Below are positions 50,676-60,402 of a DNA stretch of 64,000 nucleotides, piece by piece; the stretch's first letter is position 1, and each line of letters opens with the position of its first letter. The translations under genes were made by a program, and so were the position numbers. Below the pieces are notes generated by a model. The model was not told the DNA's origin. It saw only the letters and a list, made by a program, of their open reading frames with translations, and did no database searches. Origin of the DNA: a virus; the IMG/VR virus record IMGVR_UViG_3300021197_001279, positions 22,005-86,004 of that record; one strand, 5' to 3'.

Positions 50676-52474
50676 CTGATAATTGTCCCTTTAATGTCTC
50701 GGTCAGGAAACTTAAGTTCCATAATGACGTTTTTTGGTGCCTTAATAAAAGAGCCGTCTCTAGACATCATATCATCTAGATTAACTCTGTTACTCGAATA
50801 GGAGGAGCCAGAGCGTTGTAGAATCTTGAGGTGTCTAACTTCTGCCACCCCATCTACTTTACCAAGTAAAGAGTAAAGCCTATTAATGTATACAGGTTCA
50901 CCAATGTACAACTTATCTTCAAAGTATTCTTGAAGTTTGCGTATTGACCTACTCAAAACATCTGTATCTGTGAAGCGACTGTCTATTCTTAGCTTAAATT
51001 CAATTCCAAAATTCACAATTTTAGCATCAAAAATGTCAATCACGTCATTCATTGATTTGTAATGAGTGATCCAGTTTTTAAGGTTTGTCTTAACCTTTTG
51101 ATTAACATCCTGAAGTTGACCATCTGAGTTCAGTCCAGTTACATAAAGCGCCATTCTTCTATTGGTCGCACTTGGGTCGTTAACAATAGATGCCCTTTTG
51201 ATCTCTCCAAACTTCTTTGGCATGTTGTATACCGCAGACTCGTAGTCTTGCCTAGTAACTGCTCTGTTTTGCATTGCATAGTAAGCCTTTGCTCTTTCTT
51301 TAATCTCTTCGTTTGTAATTGTAGATGCATCACCAGATACAGGCTCTTCATTTGTTACCTCTAAGGACCCAACAACTCCATCGATCAATACTTGTGATAG
51401 ATCTTGCGGATCTTCAAATTCAATAAATCTGCTGGTGACATTTTGAATAGTGTTCGCCCCAGCATTAACAGAATCTGTTGTGTTAACTTTAAACACAATT
51501 GTTAACTCTGTACCCTGCGGTGCTAATCCTAATTTAGATGTACCCACTAGTTGTGTTGGGTCAAAGCTAAGGTCTGTTACCTGTCTTTGACCATGCATAC
51601 GCAAGAAAACTTTGGCTGGGTCTATTAAGCCGTCTGGTTCATCATTTTCATCTCCAAAACCAAACTGAATGTATGTTCCCGTGTCGTCTTGTTCCATAAC
51701 GAATCTTCTGGCGGCAATAAATGGCTTAAGAATGCTGCGAACGCCATCAGCGGCAGCATCTTTGTTGGTTGTTTCGTTAAACACAACCTCTTGCGTTAAG
51801 TTCTCCACCTGATAGTACTCGTTTCCATCAGTGTCAACCACAGAAATAATTTCAGAAACATTATCGCCACCCACTCGTATTCTTCTAAATTTTTCAAAGT
51901 TTGCATTCGTCAGGTTAGCTGTTGCTCTCTGGAAGATTCCGGACGTAATTTGTCCGTAAGCACGAACTGCGAAGAATGTTGTTGCACCTGTTGAGTCATT
52001 AAATCTTGCGGCCACAACTTCATTGTCCGCATCATCAAACCTAACATCTTCAGTTAAAACATAACTTGCACCGGCAGAGGACTCAAATGTTGTACCTCTT
52101 TTGATAATTGGCAAATAGGCTGTGTCCGGTGCTGTACCATCACTAACAGCCGGAACAAGTACATACATCGCAACGGTGCCGTATGAACTAGGGGTTCCGG
52201 AAAACCTATATCCAAGTGATCTAGCATGCTTTCTTACGTTCTTTCGCTCAAGCGCTGTGTCAAGGAAGGACTCGTTAACACTATAGTCCAGATAGAATGA
52301 CAGAACATCACCCACATAAGCAACTTGGTCCATAAGTAGAGAATTAACTGTACCAACAGAAAAGTCCTTACTTGTTTCTGGGTAAAATCTTTTTGCGTGT
52401 TCTACCAAATCTTCCTTGATCGTAGAGAAGTCTCTAGAGGTGTATTTGATAGGAGTGTTTTTTGTTTTTGGCAT
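50672..52474 (-). CDS. Baseplate wedge protein (gp6-like, baseplate J family)
   Basis: A 600-aa protein that starts with the typical 'IKYTSRDFSTIKEDLVEHAKRFYPE' and 'GTVNSLLMDQVAYVGDVLSFYLDYSVNESFL', continues with 'RKNVRKHARSLGYR' and has the J-type 'TNEEIKERAKAYYAMQNRAVTRQDYESAVYN' (near 385-415). This is the core of T4 gp6 and phage P2 gpJ-like baseplate wedges, which connect hub and fibres and transmit contraction. Length is close to T4 gp6 (660 aa). TAGGAGTAC and a late-promoter-like element (52497-52503) precede it; gp25 lies directly upstream. Confidence 0.9.
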   Translation of the reverse strand: MPKTKNTPIKYTSRDFSTIKEDLVEHAKRFYPETSKDFSVGTVNSLLMDQVAYVGDVLSFYLDYSVNESFLDTALERKNVRKHARSLGYRFSGTPSSYGTVAMYVLVPAVSDGTAPDTAYLPIIKRGTTFESSAGASYVLTEDVRFDDADNEVVAARFNDSTGATTFFAVRAYGQITSGIFQRATANLTNANFEKFRRIRVGGDNVSEIISVVDTDGNEYYQVENLTQEVVFNETTNKDAAADGVRSILKPFIAARRFVMEQDDTGTYIQFGFGDENDEPDGLIDPAKVFLRMHGQRQVTDLSFDPTQLVGTSKLGLAPQGTELTIVFKVNTTDSVNAGANTIQNVTSRFIEFEDPQDLSQVLIDGVVGSLEVTNEEPVSGDASTITNEEIKERAKAYYAMQNRAVTRQDYESAVYNMPKKFGEIKRASIVNDPSATNRRMALYVTGLNSDGQLQDVNQKVKTNLKNWITHYKSMNDVIDIFDAKIVNFGIEFKLRIDSRFTDTDVLSRSIRKLQEYFEDKLYIGEPVYINRLYSLLGKVDGVAEVRHLKILQRSGSSYSSNRVNLDDMMSRDGSFIKAPKNVIMELKFPDRDIKGTIIR

Positions 52475-52496
52475 ATTAAAGGGTACTCCTAAAACT

Positions 52497-52503
52497 TAAA
52501 TAG
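52497..52503 (-). promoter_or_regulatory. Late-promoter-like CTATTTA before gp6
   Basis: CTATTTAAG lies in the 44-nt gap, 22 nt before the ATG at 52474; this spacing recurs in the window. Inferred. Confidence 0.4.
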
Positions 52504-52518
52504 TTTTTTGAACAAAAG

Positions 52519-52887
52519 TTATGCTGCTGTCGTAGTTAATTCAAAGTATTGCACTTCTGATGTTTGATCAATCCTATATTGTATTCTAATGTTCATAGAC
52601 ATCTCTTCAAAACTAATATCAGTACTAAGAATTGTTAAGTAGGGCAAGAATCTTCTTGCTTGGCTTAAAATGTTAGCTTTCGCGGCCTCTTCGGTGTTTG
52701 GGTTTCCAAACTCAAATAGATACTGCTGTATGTTTACGCCAAAATCTGGGTATTCAAAAAATGTTCCGGGAACTGTCAGCATCATAAATTTTAAATTCTG
52801 GTCGATTGCATCACTTGTTTGATCGTCGGCAAACTGTAAGAAGCCTGTTCTGTCTATTACTAACGGAAACTGTATACTAATTGGCAT
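52519..52887 (-). CDS. Baseplate wedge protein gp25 (GPW/gp25 family)
   Basis: A 122-aa protein of the GPW/gp25 lysozyme-like fold found in the contractile tail wedge of T4 and of type VI secretion systems. Visible landmarks are 'DQNLKFMMLTVPGTFFEYPDFGVNIQQYLFE' (the conserved wedge loop, residues 29-59) and 'EAAKANILSQARRFLPYLTIL'. Length is close to T4 gp25 (132 aa). It lies between the 2163-aa protein and gp6, as gp25 adjoins wedge genes in T4-like phages. Confidence 0.9.
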   Translation of the reverse strand: MPISIQFPLVIDRTGFLQFADDQTSDAIDQNLKFMMLTVPGTFFEYPDFGVNIQQYLFEFGNPNTEEAAKANILSQARRFLPYLTILSTDISFEEMSMNIRIQYRIDQTSEVQYFELTTTAA

Positions 52888-52889
52888 GA

Positions 52890-55800
52890 TTAATCCTTGT
52901 CAAATAAACTCTGGAATGCGTTTTTGCAATCTTTACCATCCGCATCAAATGGTTTCTCACTAACAATTCTTCTACGTTGCCACCAAGAAATACTACTATC
53001 CAAATTTAAATACAGTTGAGGTGCAATATTTTCTAAAAATTTACGAGAAGAATCTCTAGATCGTTCTTGACTATCTTGCGGATCGTCGTCATCTGATCGG
53101 TAAACTGAGTTAAACAATTTCCTAGCGATGTCCTTTGAGTCATTGAAAACAAAGCCTTTCCATAAGTCAGCGCCTAAACCAAGTCCCAATAGACCGGCAT
53201 CGTTCTTTTCGCTTGGGTCTCTACCAATTGATTCAAAAAATCCATAGTAAGAATAGATACCAAACACAGACACATAAGATTTAAGAGGGAAACAGTAGTC
53301 AATAAGAACTTGATACTCTTCTGTCTGCACAAGCTTGTCTATGTAGCACTTGAGTTCTTCTCCCATGTTCTCGTCTTCATAATTTATCTCTTTTATCTTC
53401 TTGTCGAAAACATCCTGCTCAAAAGATGCAATAGGTATTGTTCGAGAAGTAAGTGCCCAAGGTCGTGGTTCTTCTTCTCCCTCTATCAGGATTGAAGCAG
53501 GTTTGTGAAAAAATGCTCGGTTTGTCTCTGCGTTTAAATCTGTCAGGTCATAAGAGAAAGCAGATGGAGGGCAATACATTAATCTCACGCCAAATTGAAC
53601 CCCTAATGAACCAACAAGTATCCTATCATCGCTGATTAAATCTAGGTTGCCAAAATAATCTGAAAGCTTTAAACTCTCGTCATAAACAGCCCTGTCGCTA
53701 AGTAACTCTTGGAATTCTCTAATGTTATATACCTGCTCGGCACCATCTTTATCAGTAGCCCTCACATATCTCTCTAGGTAAAATACACCTTTTTTATTTA
53801 AGTCTTGGAACTCCTCTGATGTCATCTCGAGATTGTCAAATACATTCTCTTCTAAAACGTTCCTTGGAACATCAAAAATTGAGCCATACTCAAGCCCAGA
53901 GGCACCACCAGCCACAGGAGCCTCAATTCTGCTCTCTCCCGCTCTTAAAGTTGAACCCCTTACGATACCATTCCTTGACAGCAGATACTTGTTTATGTCG
54001 TACACATGAGGTCGTGGGCGCATGTTGAAGTTAAGCTTGTTGGACAAGATAGTCATTTCTGTCTTTACAATTTCTCGCAAGAATATTTTGGCGGCATCTC
54101 GTGCTTTCCAAATGGTATTTATCTTATTTGCTAATCCAAGTCGGAACGGAGTAAGGGCTATCACTCCGAGACCTGTCCAGATACCAGCCACAGCAGTTAA
54201 ACTAAGCTTGAGCGGGTTATTAGCCTCTTCTTGCCAGTTTTCTCCGTAAGCGATGATTGCAGATCCTGTCGCTATGTCGTTAGCAGCTTGTTCGAAATCC
54301 TGAGTTACAGACTTAAATTCAGACTTGAATCTATCTATTTCCTCTTTGGCCTCTCTAAGTGCAGGGGTCATTTCGATCATACCATCCAACACCATTCTTT
54401 CAACTGCCTGAACTGCTTGCTCTAAAAACAACAACCAATAAGTATAACCCTGTATCACATTGAACAACTTTGTTTGGTCCACGAGACCTTCTTGCATCTC
54501 ATTTACCAAAACATCAACAAACATATCCTCAATGTTTCTATCGGTCATTTCAATACTACCAAATGCTGGAAGGGTTTTGAGAATAAATTCAGTAACGTAA
54601 ACCCGCACAGTAGAAATTACAACACCGTCCATTAAGCCATGGTTGATTGGACTAAACTGTCTATCGAATGGCAACTCAACGCGACACTCAGGGGACAACT
54701 CTAGGCGCTTATCAAAGGGCAGGTTGTCCTCAATCTGCTTTACTCGGTTTGTGACCTGGGCAAGGTCCAAGAAATTAGTCGTGTCCTCATCGCAGCTTGA
54801 AATTTCTGGGATAAATGTTCTAACCAAACCGAGCCAACCATTGTATGTTGCAGGTTCGATGTAAATCTTTGGCCTCTTAAATGAGCCACCATGCAAAGCA
54901 GGGTCCAGAAAATGAACTCGTGGATTCTCTGTGGCGCTTTTACCTAACTTCCTATCTTCTTCCTCAAAAGTATATTCCCAGGTACCAGGATTGTCTGGGT
55001 TTGCATCCGGATTTACATAAATCAGGTCTTTAAACTCAATCTTTTGATCTATGTCATAACCAAATTTGTATCCTACAGGAAGGTTTCCTTCCGGATCATT
55101 TAGAACTGAACTCTTTACAAATTCAAAGATTTCTTGATTAATCGCCTCGTAAACATTTTCGCTCTCTACGTTATCGATTTCTACGGGCCTGTCGAGGGCA
55201 CGTTTTAGTAAATTTTCAAAAACTTGAACGTATGCCTTAGGTTGGTCCGCTAAGGGGAACTCTATGCCCTCTAAAAAGGATTCATCATGGGTAAATGGCT
55301 TAAAGTACACCAAATCGTCTTTATCAACAACAGGTGCGTTACTAAACAGATCCCCTAAGTCTTGATCTGGCCTGAAAGAAAGAAATGTCTCTGTCGTATT
55401 CACATTAAACTGGTTGCCTAATCTGCCTCTTCTCGAGATAATCATTCTAAGTGTGTAATCAGCATCTTCATCACCAGCAGCATTTGTAAAGGAAGAGTCG
55501 ATAACCATACGACCGTCATCTGCTAATTTCGGTGCAGGGACGTTACTTTCCATTTGTTTTCTCAAATGTATACCAACCGTATCGGGGAATTGACCCTTTG
55601 CTTTATCAGGTTCTGACATAATAAAGTCGTTAGCATAAAGAATAGAGCCATTTTCTTTCCGGAACTGCCAGTCCTCGTCTGAGTTAACATAATTCGGGAA
55701 CAAAATAGGAGTATTAGCGAACAATTCGTGTAACTTAAGTGAGTTATCAGCAGTGTCTCGCAATATACTTACCAAGACAGAAGTGAAGTCGCCAATTAAA

Positions 55801-58800
55801 TCGCCATAGAATCCCTTTTCCAAGGTGCTAAAGAAATCATTTATCAGTCCTTTCTTTTGTTGGCGACTCTCTGGTGTCTCAAGAGTAAGTGCGCTTTTAT
55901 TTACAGAACATGTTGGGTCAGCACGGGACATCAGATCATCAATTGCTTGATCCATTAGGCCTTGTGGGCCTTCTTGCATAATCTTCGCAATGTCCCCTAG
56001 ATCATCAAGAACCCTGTCGTTTGCCTTATTGATTAGGTCACGGGCAGTCTCTTCGTCCAAGCCATTATCTGTCAGTAGGCGCTCACGATCTCTGTTCCAT
56101 TGGTCTAACTCGTCCTGGCTTAAACAGATTGAGTCATAGATAGGGCCATCAGGAACTGTGTTTACCTGGTCGATTAATTCTGCCATCAGTTCTGGTGGAC
56201 ACAGAGAACCCGCCTGTTGATAGAATTGCTCAACATCTTCGGGTCTTCCCATTACACCACTATAGTCTGGGCAGAAAGTGTTCACAGCAGCTGCGATTCT
56301 TGCTGATGCATTAGGGCTTCCTTGTCCTGCTAATAGTTGGACGTTTTCTTTCCTAGATGACACAGAGTTGATTGTTCGATACAGGCAACCAATGTCACCG
56401 CCGAAGCCACCAACACCGCCAAAAATACCATCCTTAGTGGCAGCAAGATCATTGTCGTCGCCATCAGGGCAAAAGGCGTCTTTAAATGCCTGATCTAGGC
56501 CATTACCTCCACCACTCAATTCATCAGCAACAAACGCACCAAGCGCATTAATTGAATCACACAGGGCAGAATCAACTGTCTCTAACAACTTGAACAGCAT
56601 ACTAACCATCACTTTTGCCATGGTTTGGCTAAACTTTTGTATGAAGATGTTTGATAAAGTAGTGAGCAAAGAACTATCAAAAAAGTTAGGTACCTTAGGT
56701 ATCTCTGGCATTGTCAGGCCATTCCTAAGATCACCGCAAACATCAAGAGTTAGGGTGCTTAAAAAGCTGTCAAAAGAAGGGTCTGCTGGTGATTGCGAAG
56801 CACACTGGACAGAGGCTATTAATCTTGGCAGCAATTCACTTACAAGAGGAACCCTATCAAGAGTCTGTAGCAATACATCGATCTGTAGGGAGTCCATCAT
56901 GTAGTCAATGTAAGCCGCTGTAATTGTCTTTTGAAGAGACCCAAGTGCATTACCATAAGTACCCGGAGGAGTGTTCTCTGGTGCGTTTGCTTCTCTATTT
57001 GCGGCATCAGACAACATTTCCTTTTCGGCAGCCGGTAGTGCTCTCCACAAAGCAAGTTCTGCACTTCCTGTTTCCAAATCTTTAATCTCTGCCTCAATTG
57101 CTTTGATGTTCTCAAGTTCATTATTTTTAGAAGTCAAGAGAGATTGATAGTCTTGGTTTATGGCGTTTATTCTACCTTGGATGGTATCAACTCGTATTGA
57201 TAATCCCAACTCTTCTGCTTCTACTTGTTCTTTCTCGAGTTTTAGTATTTCTTCAGTGAAAAAGTTAAATTCATTATCGTAGCCATTAATCTCTTCTATA
57301 ATTTCTTGAATCTCGGCTCTTTTTTCTTCTATTAGCTTCTCTACGCTAGCGCCTCCTATCATTTGTGATAGACTGCCATCTTTGTATTTCTGATAAGGGT
57401 TTGAATTTGACATTGAGCCAGGGTCATAACCTGCTTCCCATGGTAATGGTAAATTGCCAAAGTCTCTTTCATACTGCTGACGGATCTTAATTTGGTCCGC
57501 AGGTGGAAGGTTTTCAATGAAAAATCCAAGTACATCAATGTTCATGGACTCAAGCGCAACTCGAACAAGCTTGTCCATAGCATCATCATAGGTGGTGCCT
57601 GACATTAAACAGCGAACAGCACTCATTCCGATGGTCTTAACATTGCAGAGACTCAATACACTTAGGGCATAATTGCTTTGAGAGCCTTGAGGTGAGTCTT
57701 TTAAATTCTGTAACACTGTGCTGTTTGAATTTTTACTGTATGACTTCAAAGTATCTGGTGGTATCAGAGACTTTAGAAGCGTGTCTTGTGCAAAAAACTT
57801 ATCAAACTGTGTCTGGTACGCTACTTCATTGACTTTATCCGCAGTATCAAAAAAGCTTAAGGGCTTTGGCTTATCGCCTGGTCTTGAACAAGAGACATTG
57901 TTGAATTCGTATTCTAATGCCTTCATTAAATCAACGGAATCATTTAAGATAGTGTCTCGCAACTCAACAGCATAATCAATTGCATTGTTGGCAATGCAAC
58001 TTCCAAAATTTTGCTCAACACTCTCGTTACTAAGTTTTCCATAGATAACGGAAAGTTGTGGATAGGTGTATGCTACAAGAAAATCAAGCCACGGATAAGA
58101 CTGTGATGCACGTAAGGACATGTCGATCTTCTTTAGATTTGCGACATAATGCATTGTAGTTGGGTGTTCATCACACCACTCCTTGAAAGCATCAAAGCCG
58201 TTAGTTAATTTACGATATCCACAACCATCAACCTCTACCTTAATTGCCTTAAGTTTGTAAATTTCTCCATCTTTAAACTCTAGCTTGACTTTTCTAACAA
58301 GATTTCCAAAGCCGCTAAGGAGACTGCTAAGTTTATACCCATTAGCCTCAATGATTTGCTGGATTTTATCTTTAAACTGGTCTATTTTTGATTTCTGAAC
58401 CGATGCATAGTAATCAACCTTCTGCGTGTCCTCAGCGCTAAGAGGTTCCACGTCTTGAGTGTCAGAAAAAATTAGATAACCATCTTGGTTGCGCCAGAAG
58501 AGCGATTGGTATGCAGCATAAATACCAAGTGTTGTTGAAAGCCTTGTCAATTGAGGCCCAAGGTCCTCGGACAAAAACTCAACAAAATCAATAGAACGTA
58601 ATTCCGAAACAGTATCGGTAGCGCCGCTTAATTCAATGCTGGGCTTGTTTGGGACTTGATCAAAAACAAAAGCTGGAACTGTAACCTTAACCTTGAGATA
58701 GTTTTCAAACGGGTCAATGTCAAAATCACTAACCACCGCATACAACTCTAGGGCGTAAGGGTTTGTAATCTCGGGATACTGACCTGTTGCAAACTTGGCT

Positions 58801-59381
58801 GCATCAAACACTTCAAAACTATTACCATCCTCGGTTGTCCTGTTCTCTCCTGCATTAGTTGAGTTGGTTGCATCCACTATCACTCTATCAATAGGCGGAC
58901 ATGAATTTCTCTGTGACAGTGGGGCATCCGATAAATCAACCTCATTGACACCTTCAAGAGTTTTTTGATAAGCTAAACTGTAGTTGTTCTGAAGATCAAG
59001 TAATTCTTCTGTTGCCAGCCCTTCAAGCTTAAGGCCAGGGAACGAAGCGCAAATAATTGCATCAGCCTCAAGCTTACCAAACTCTCGCAACATTAAACGC
59101 AAAGCAGGCTCGATGTATTGCCTCAAAGCGACTTCGCGACCTCTTGGTGGGTTTCTAAACTCTGCACCAGTAAGGTAATCACCATTTCTATCTAAACTAA
59201 CAACGCAAGTGTACTCACAAGTTTTCTCGTTTAGATAAGGTCTGTTAACAGTGTTTCTCCAGTCTGGCTCAATGTAGTCTGGGTTTGTAATACAAGTCGG
59301 GCAAATCTTTTTTATCGGCGGTGGTGCAGGAACATCATCGCAAACATCTTTTTGGAATTTTGAGAAATCTTTTTCGGCCAT
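52890..59381 (-). CDS. Giant baseplate-region structural protein
   Basis: A 2163-aa protein. The N-terminus is Cys/Pro-rich ('PAPPPIKKICPTCITNPD'). A long coiled-coil stretch lies at about 690-770 ('EKLIEEKRAEIQEIIEEING', 'LEKEQVEAEELG', 'INQDYQSLL'). About 1720-1745 is a hydrophobic segment ('LTAVAGIWTGLGVIALTPFRLG') that could insert in a membrane or be a buried helix. Many acidic loops separate helices. It is placed between the hub lysozyme and gp25, where T4 has wedge proteins gp7 and gp8, though it is about twice as long as gp7. It may combine wedge and tape-measure-like features; neither is proved. Confidence 0.6.
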   Translation of the reverse strand: MAEKDFSKFQKDVCDDVPAPPPIKKICPTCITNPDYIEPDWRNTVNRPYLNEKTCEYTCVVSLDRNGDYLTGAEFRNPPRGREVALRQYIEPALRLMLREFGKLEADAIICASFPGLKLEGLATEELLDLQNNYSLAYQKTLEGVNEVDLSDAPLSQRNSCPPIDRVIVDATNSTNAGENRTTEDGNSFEVFDAAKFATGQYPEITNPYALELYAVVSDFDIDPFENYLKVKVTVPAFVFDQVPNKPSIELSGATDTVSELRSIDFVEFLSEDLGPQLTRLSTTLGIYAAYQSLFWRNQDGYLIFSDTQDVEPLSAEDTQKVDYYASVQKSKIDQFKDKIQQIIEANGYKLSSLLSGFGNLVRKVKLEFKDGEIYKLKAIKVEVDGCGYRKLTNGFDAFKEWCDEHPTTMHYVANLKKIDMSLRASQSYPWLDFLVAYTYPQLSVIYGKLSNESVEQNFGSCIANNAIDYAVELRDTILNDSVDLMKALEYEFNNVSCSRPGDKPKPLSFFDTADKVNEVAYQTQFDKFFAQDTLLKSLIPPDTLKSYSKNSNSTVLQNLKDSPQGSQSNYALSVLSLCNVKTIGMSAVRCLMSGTTYDDAMDKLVRVALESMNIDVLGFFIENLPPADQIKIRQQYERDFGNLPLPWEAGYDPGSMSNSNPYQKYKDGSLSQMIGGASVEKLIEEKRAEIQEIIEEINGYDNEFNFFTEEILKLEKEQVEAEELGLSIRVDTIQGRINAINQDYQSLLTSKNNELENIKAIEAEIKDLETGSAELALWRALPAAEKEMLSDAANREANAPENTPPGTYGNALGSLQKTITAAYIDYMMDSLQIDVLLQTLDRVPLVSELLPRLIASVQCASQSPADPSFDSFLSTLTLDVCGDLRNGLTMPEIPKVPNFFDSSLLTTLSNIFIQKFSQTMAKVMVSMLFKLLETVDSALCDSINALGAFVADELSGGGNGLDQAFKDAFCPDGDDNDLAATKDGIFGGVGGFGGDIGCLYRTINSVSSRKENVQLLAGQGSPNASARIAAAVNTFCPDYSGVMGRPEDVEQFYQQAGSLCPPELMAELIDQVNTVPDGPIYDSICLSQDELDQWNRDRERLLTDNGLDEETARDLINKANDRVLDDLGDIAKIMQEGPQGLMDQAIDDLMSRADPTCSVNKSALTLETPESRQQKKGLINDFFSTLEKGFYGDLIGDFTSVLVSILRDTADNSLKLHELFANTPILFPNYVNSDEDWQFRKENGSILYANDFIMSEPDKAKGQFPDTVGIHLRKQMESNVPAPKLADDGRMVIDSSFTNAAGDEDADYTLRMIISRRGRLGNQFNVNTTETFLSFRPDQDLGDLFSNAPVVDKDDLVYFKPFTHDESFLEGIEFPLADQPKAYVQVFENLLKRALDRPVEIDNVESENVYEAINQEIFEFVKSSVLNDPEGNLPVGYKFGYDIDQKIEFKDLIYVNPDANPDNPGTWEYTFEEEDRKLGKSATENPRVHFLDPALHGGSFKRPKIYIEPATYNGWLGLVRTFIPEISSCDEDTTNFLDLAQVTNRVKQIEDNLPFDKRLELSPECRVELPFDRQFSPINHGLMDGVVISTVRVYVTEFILKTLPAFGSIEMTDRNIEDMFVDVLVNEMQEGLVDQTKLFNVIQGYTYWLLFLEQAVQAVERMVLDGMIEMTPALREAKEEIDRFKSEFKSVTQDFEQAANDIATGSAIIAYGENWQEEANNPLKLSLTAVAGIWTGLGVIALTPFRLGLANKINTIWKARDAAKIFLREIVKTEMTILSNKLNFNMRPRPHVYDINKYLLSRNGIVRGSTLRAGESRIEAPVAGGASGLEYGSIFDVPRNVLEENVFDNLEMTSEEFQDLNKKGVFYLERYVRATDKDGAEQVYNIREFQELLSDRAVYDESLKLSDYFGNLDLISDDRILVGSLGVQFGVRLMYCPPSAFSYDLTDLNAETNRAFFHKPASILIEGEEEPRPWALTSRTIPIASFEQDVFDKKIKEINYEDENMGEELKCYIDKLVQTEEYQVLIDYCFPLKSYVSVFGIYSYYGFFESIGRDPSEKNDAGLLGLGLGADLWKGFVFNDSKDIARKLFNSVYRSDDDDPQDSQERSRDSSRKFLENIAPQLYLNLDSSISWWQRRRIVSEKPFDADGKDCKNAFQSLFDKD

Positions 59382-59382
59382 G

Positions 59383-60402
59383 TTATTTTCCTATGAATAC
59401 TGTTGTACTGCAAATGTCGTTAGTGCCATTTAGAATGGTTGAGTTATCATCACCAGCGATACCAAGAGAGTTTAGTTCATCAACATAAGAATTGAAATTA
59501 TTCTGTATGTTTCCTAGCGTATCTTTAAAGTATTTAGGTAAATCTTGAATTGCTTGTGGTACAGCTGCACTTGGGTCCGGTGCCACAACGACAACCCCCA
59601 CGCCTCCACCTTGGTGAAAGTGCCTAGCGAAAGCAACCTCAACCTGTATCAGCTTTGTCTCAAGCTGTTGGTGCTTTGATAACAACTTCGCAATCTGCTC
59701 TCGCATTGATTTAAGATAATTCTTTAAGGCTGTGCCACGAACTGCCGGTTCGTAATCATCACTGGTTGTGCTTCCAAGAATAATCCTTGGCTTTTGAGAA
59801 TGTTGCCCGGTCGCTAGCAAGTCTGCTTTTCCTTTGGGAGCAAAATTCCCTGGACCAACCAAGAGCCTTACTTCTTCTCGACCAATTACGTAAGTATGGT
59901 CAGCTTTAATTCCAATACCGGACTTCATTGCTGATGAGATACTTGGGGTTGGGGATGAAAGACCAAAGTAATGATCAATTGCGCCACGCTCAGTGAGGTA
60001 AATTCTAGCACCGTCAGAGGCGAAATTTGCTCGCGATTGTATCTCCGAGGTGTAGACGTCGGGTTCATTGCCAAGCGAGCCTACAACGATGTCTATGGCT
60101 TCGCATTGAGTGTTTCCTCCGCCACCAAGACCAGAGTTAATTGGTCCATAGTTGTCTTTTGTGAACAAGATACGGCCACCGGCTGGGTTGCCTTTTAGTC
60201 TTGTTCTGGACAGTACTTTCTCTACCGGCATTTGAGGGCCGAAAAGAGGTAAGTCCTCTCCGTCTTTGGTAAGAAAGATTCCAGGCTTTGCACTAACTTC
60301 AAAGTTATCATAGGCCTGTTGTAGGGATTCTGATAGTTTTCTTCTTTCATCAAATCCTGTTATGTAGGCCGAGCCTAGATTTACAAATTTCTTATTGCTC
60401 AT
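59383..60402 (-). CDS. Baseplate-associated protein of unknown family
   Basis: A 339-aa protein. The start is the ATG at 60402, which overlaps the stop of the hub gene as ATGA with TTAGGGAT upstream; a frame starting 54 nt earlier would run inside that gene. The middle has 'YVIGREEVRLLVGPGNFAPKG' and 'YLTERGAIDHYFGL', a beta-rich domain. A helix ('MREQIAKLLSKHQQLETKLIQVE') precedes a Gly/Val run 'HFHQGGGVGVVVVAPDP' and an acidic end. It is probably a hub or wedge accessory; no specific family is recognised. Confidence 0.6.
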   Translation of the reverse strand: MSNKKFVNLGSAYITGFDERRKLSESLQQAYDNFEVSAKPGIFLTKDGEDLPLFGPQMPVEKVLSRTRLKGNPAGGRILFTKDNYGPINSGLGGGGNTQCEAIDIVVGSLGNEPDVYTSEIQSRANFASDGARIYLTERGAIDHYFGLSSPTPSISSAMKSGIGIKADHTYVIGREEVRLLVGPGNFAPKGKADLLATGQHSQKPRIILGSTTSDDYEPAVRGTALKNYLKSMREQIAKLLSKHQQLETKLIQVEVAFARHFHQGGGVGVVVVAPDPSAAVPQAIQDLPKYFKDTLGNIQNNFNSYVDELNSLGIAGDDNSTILNGTNDICSTTVFIGK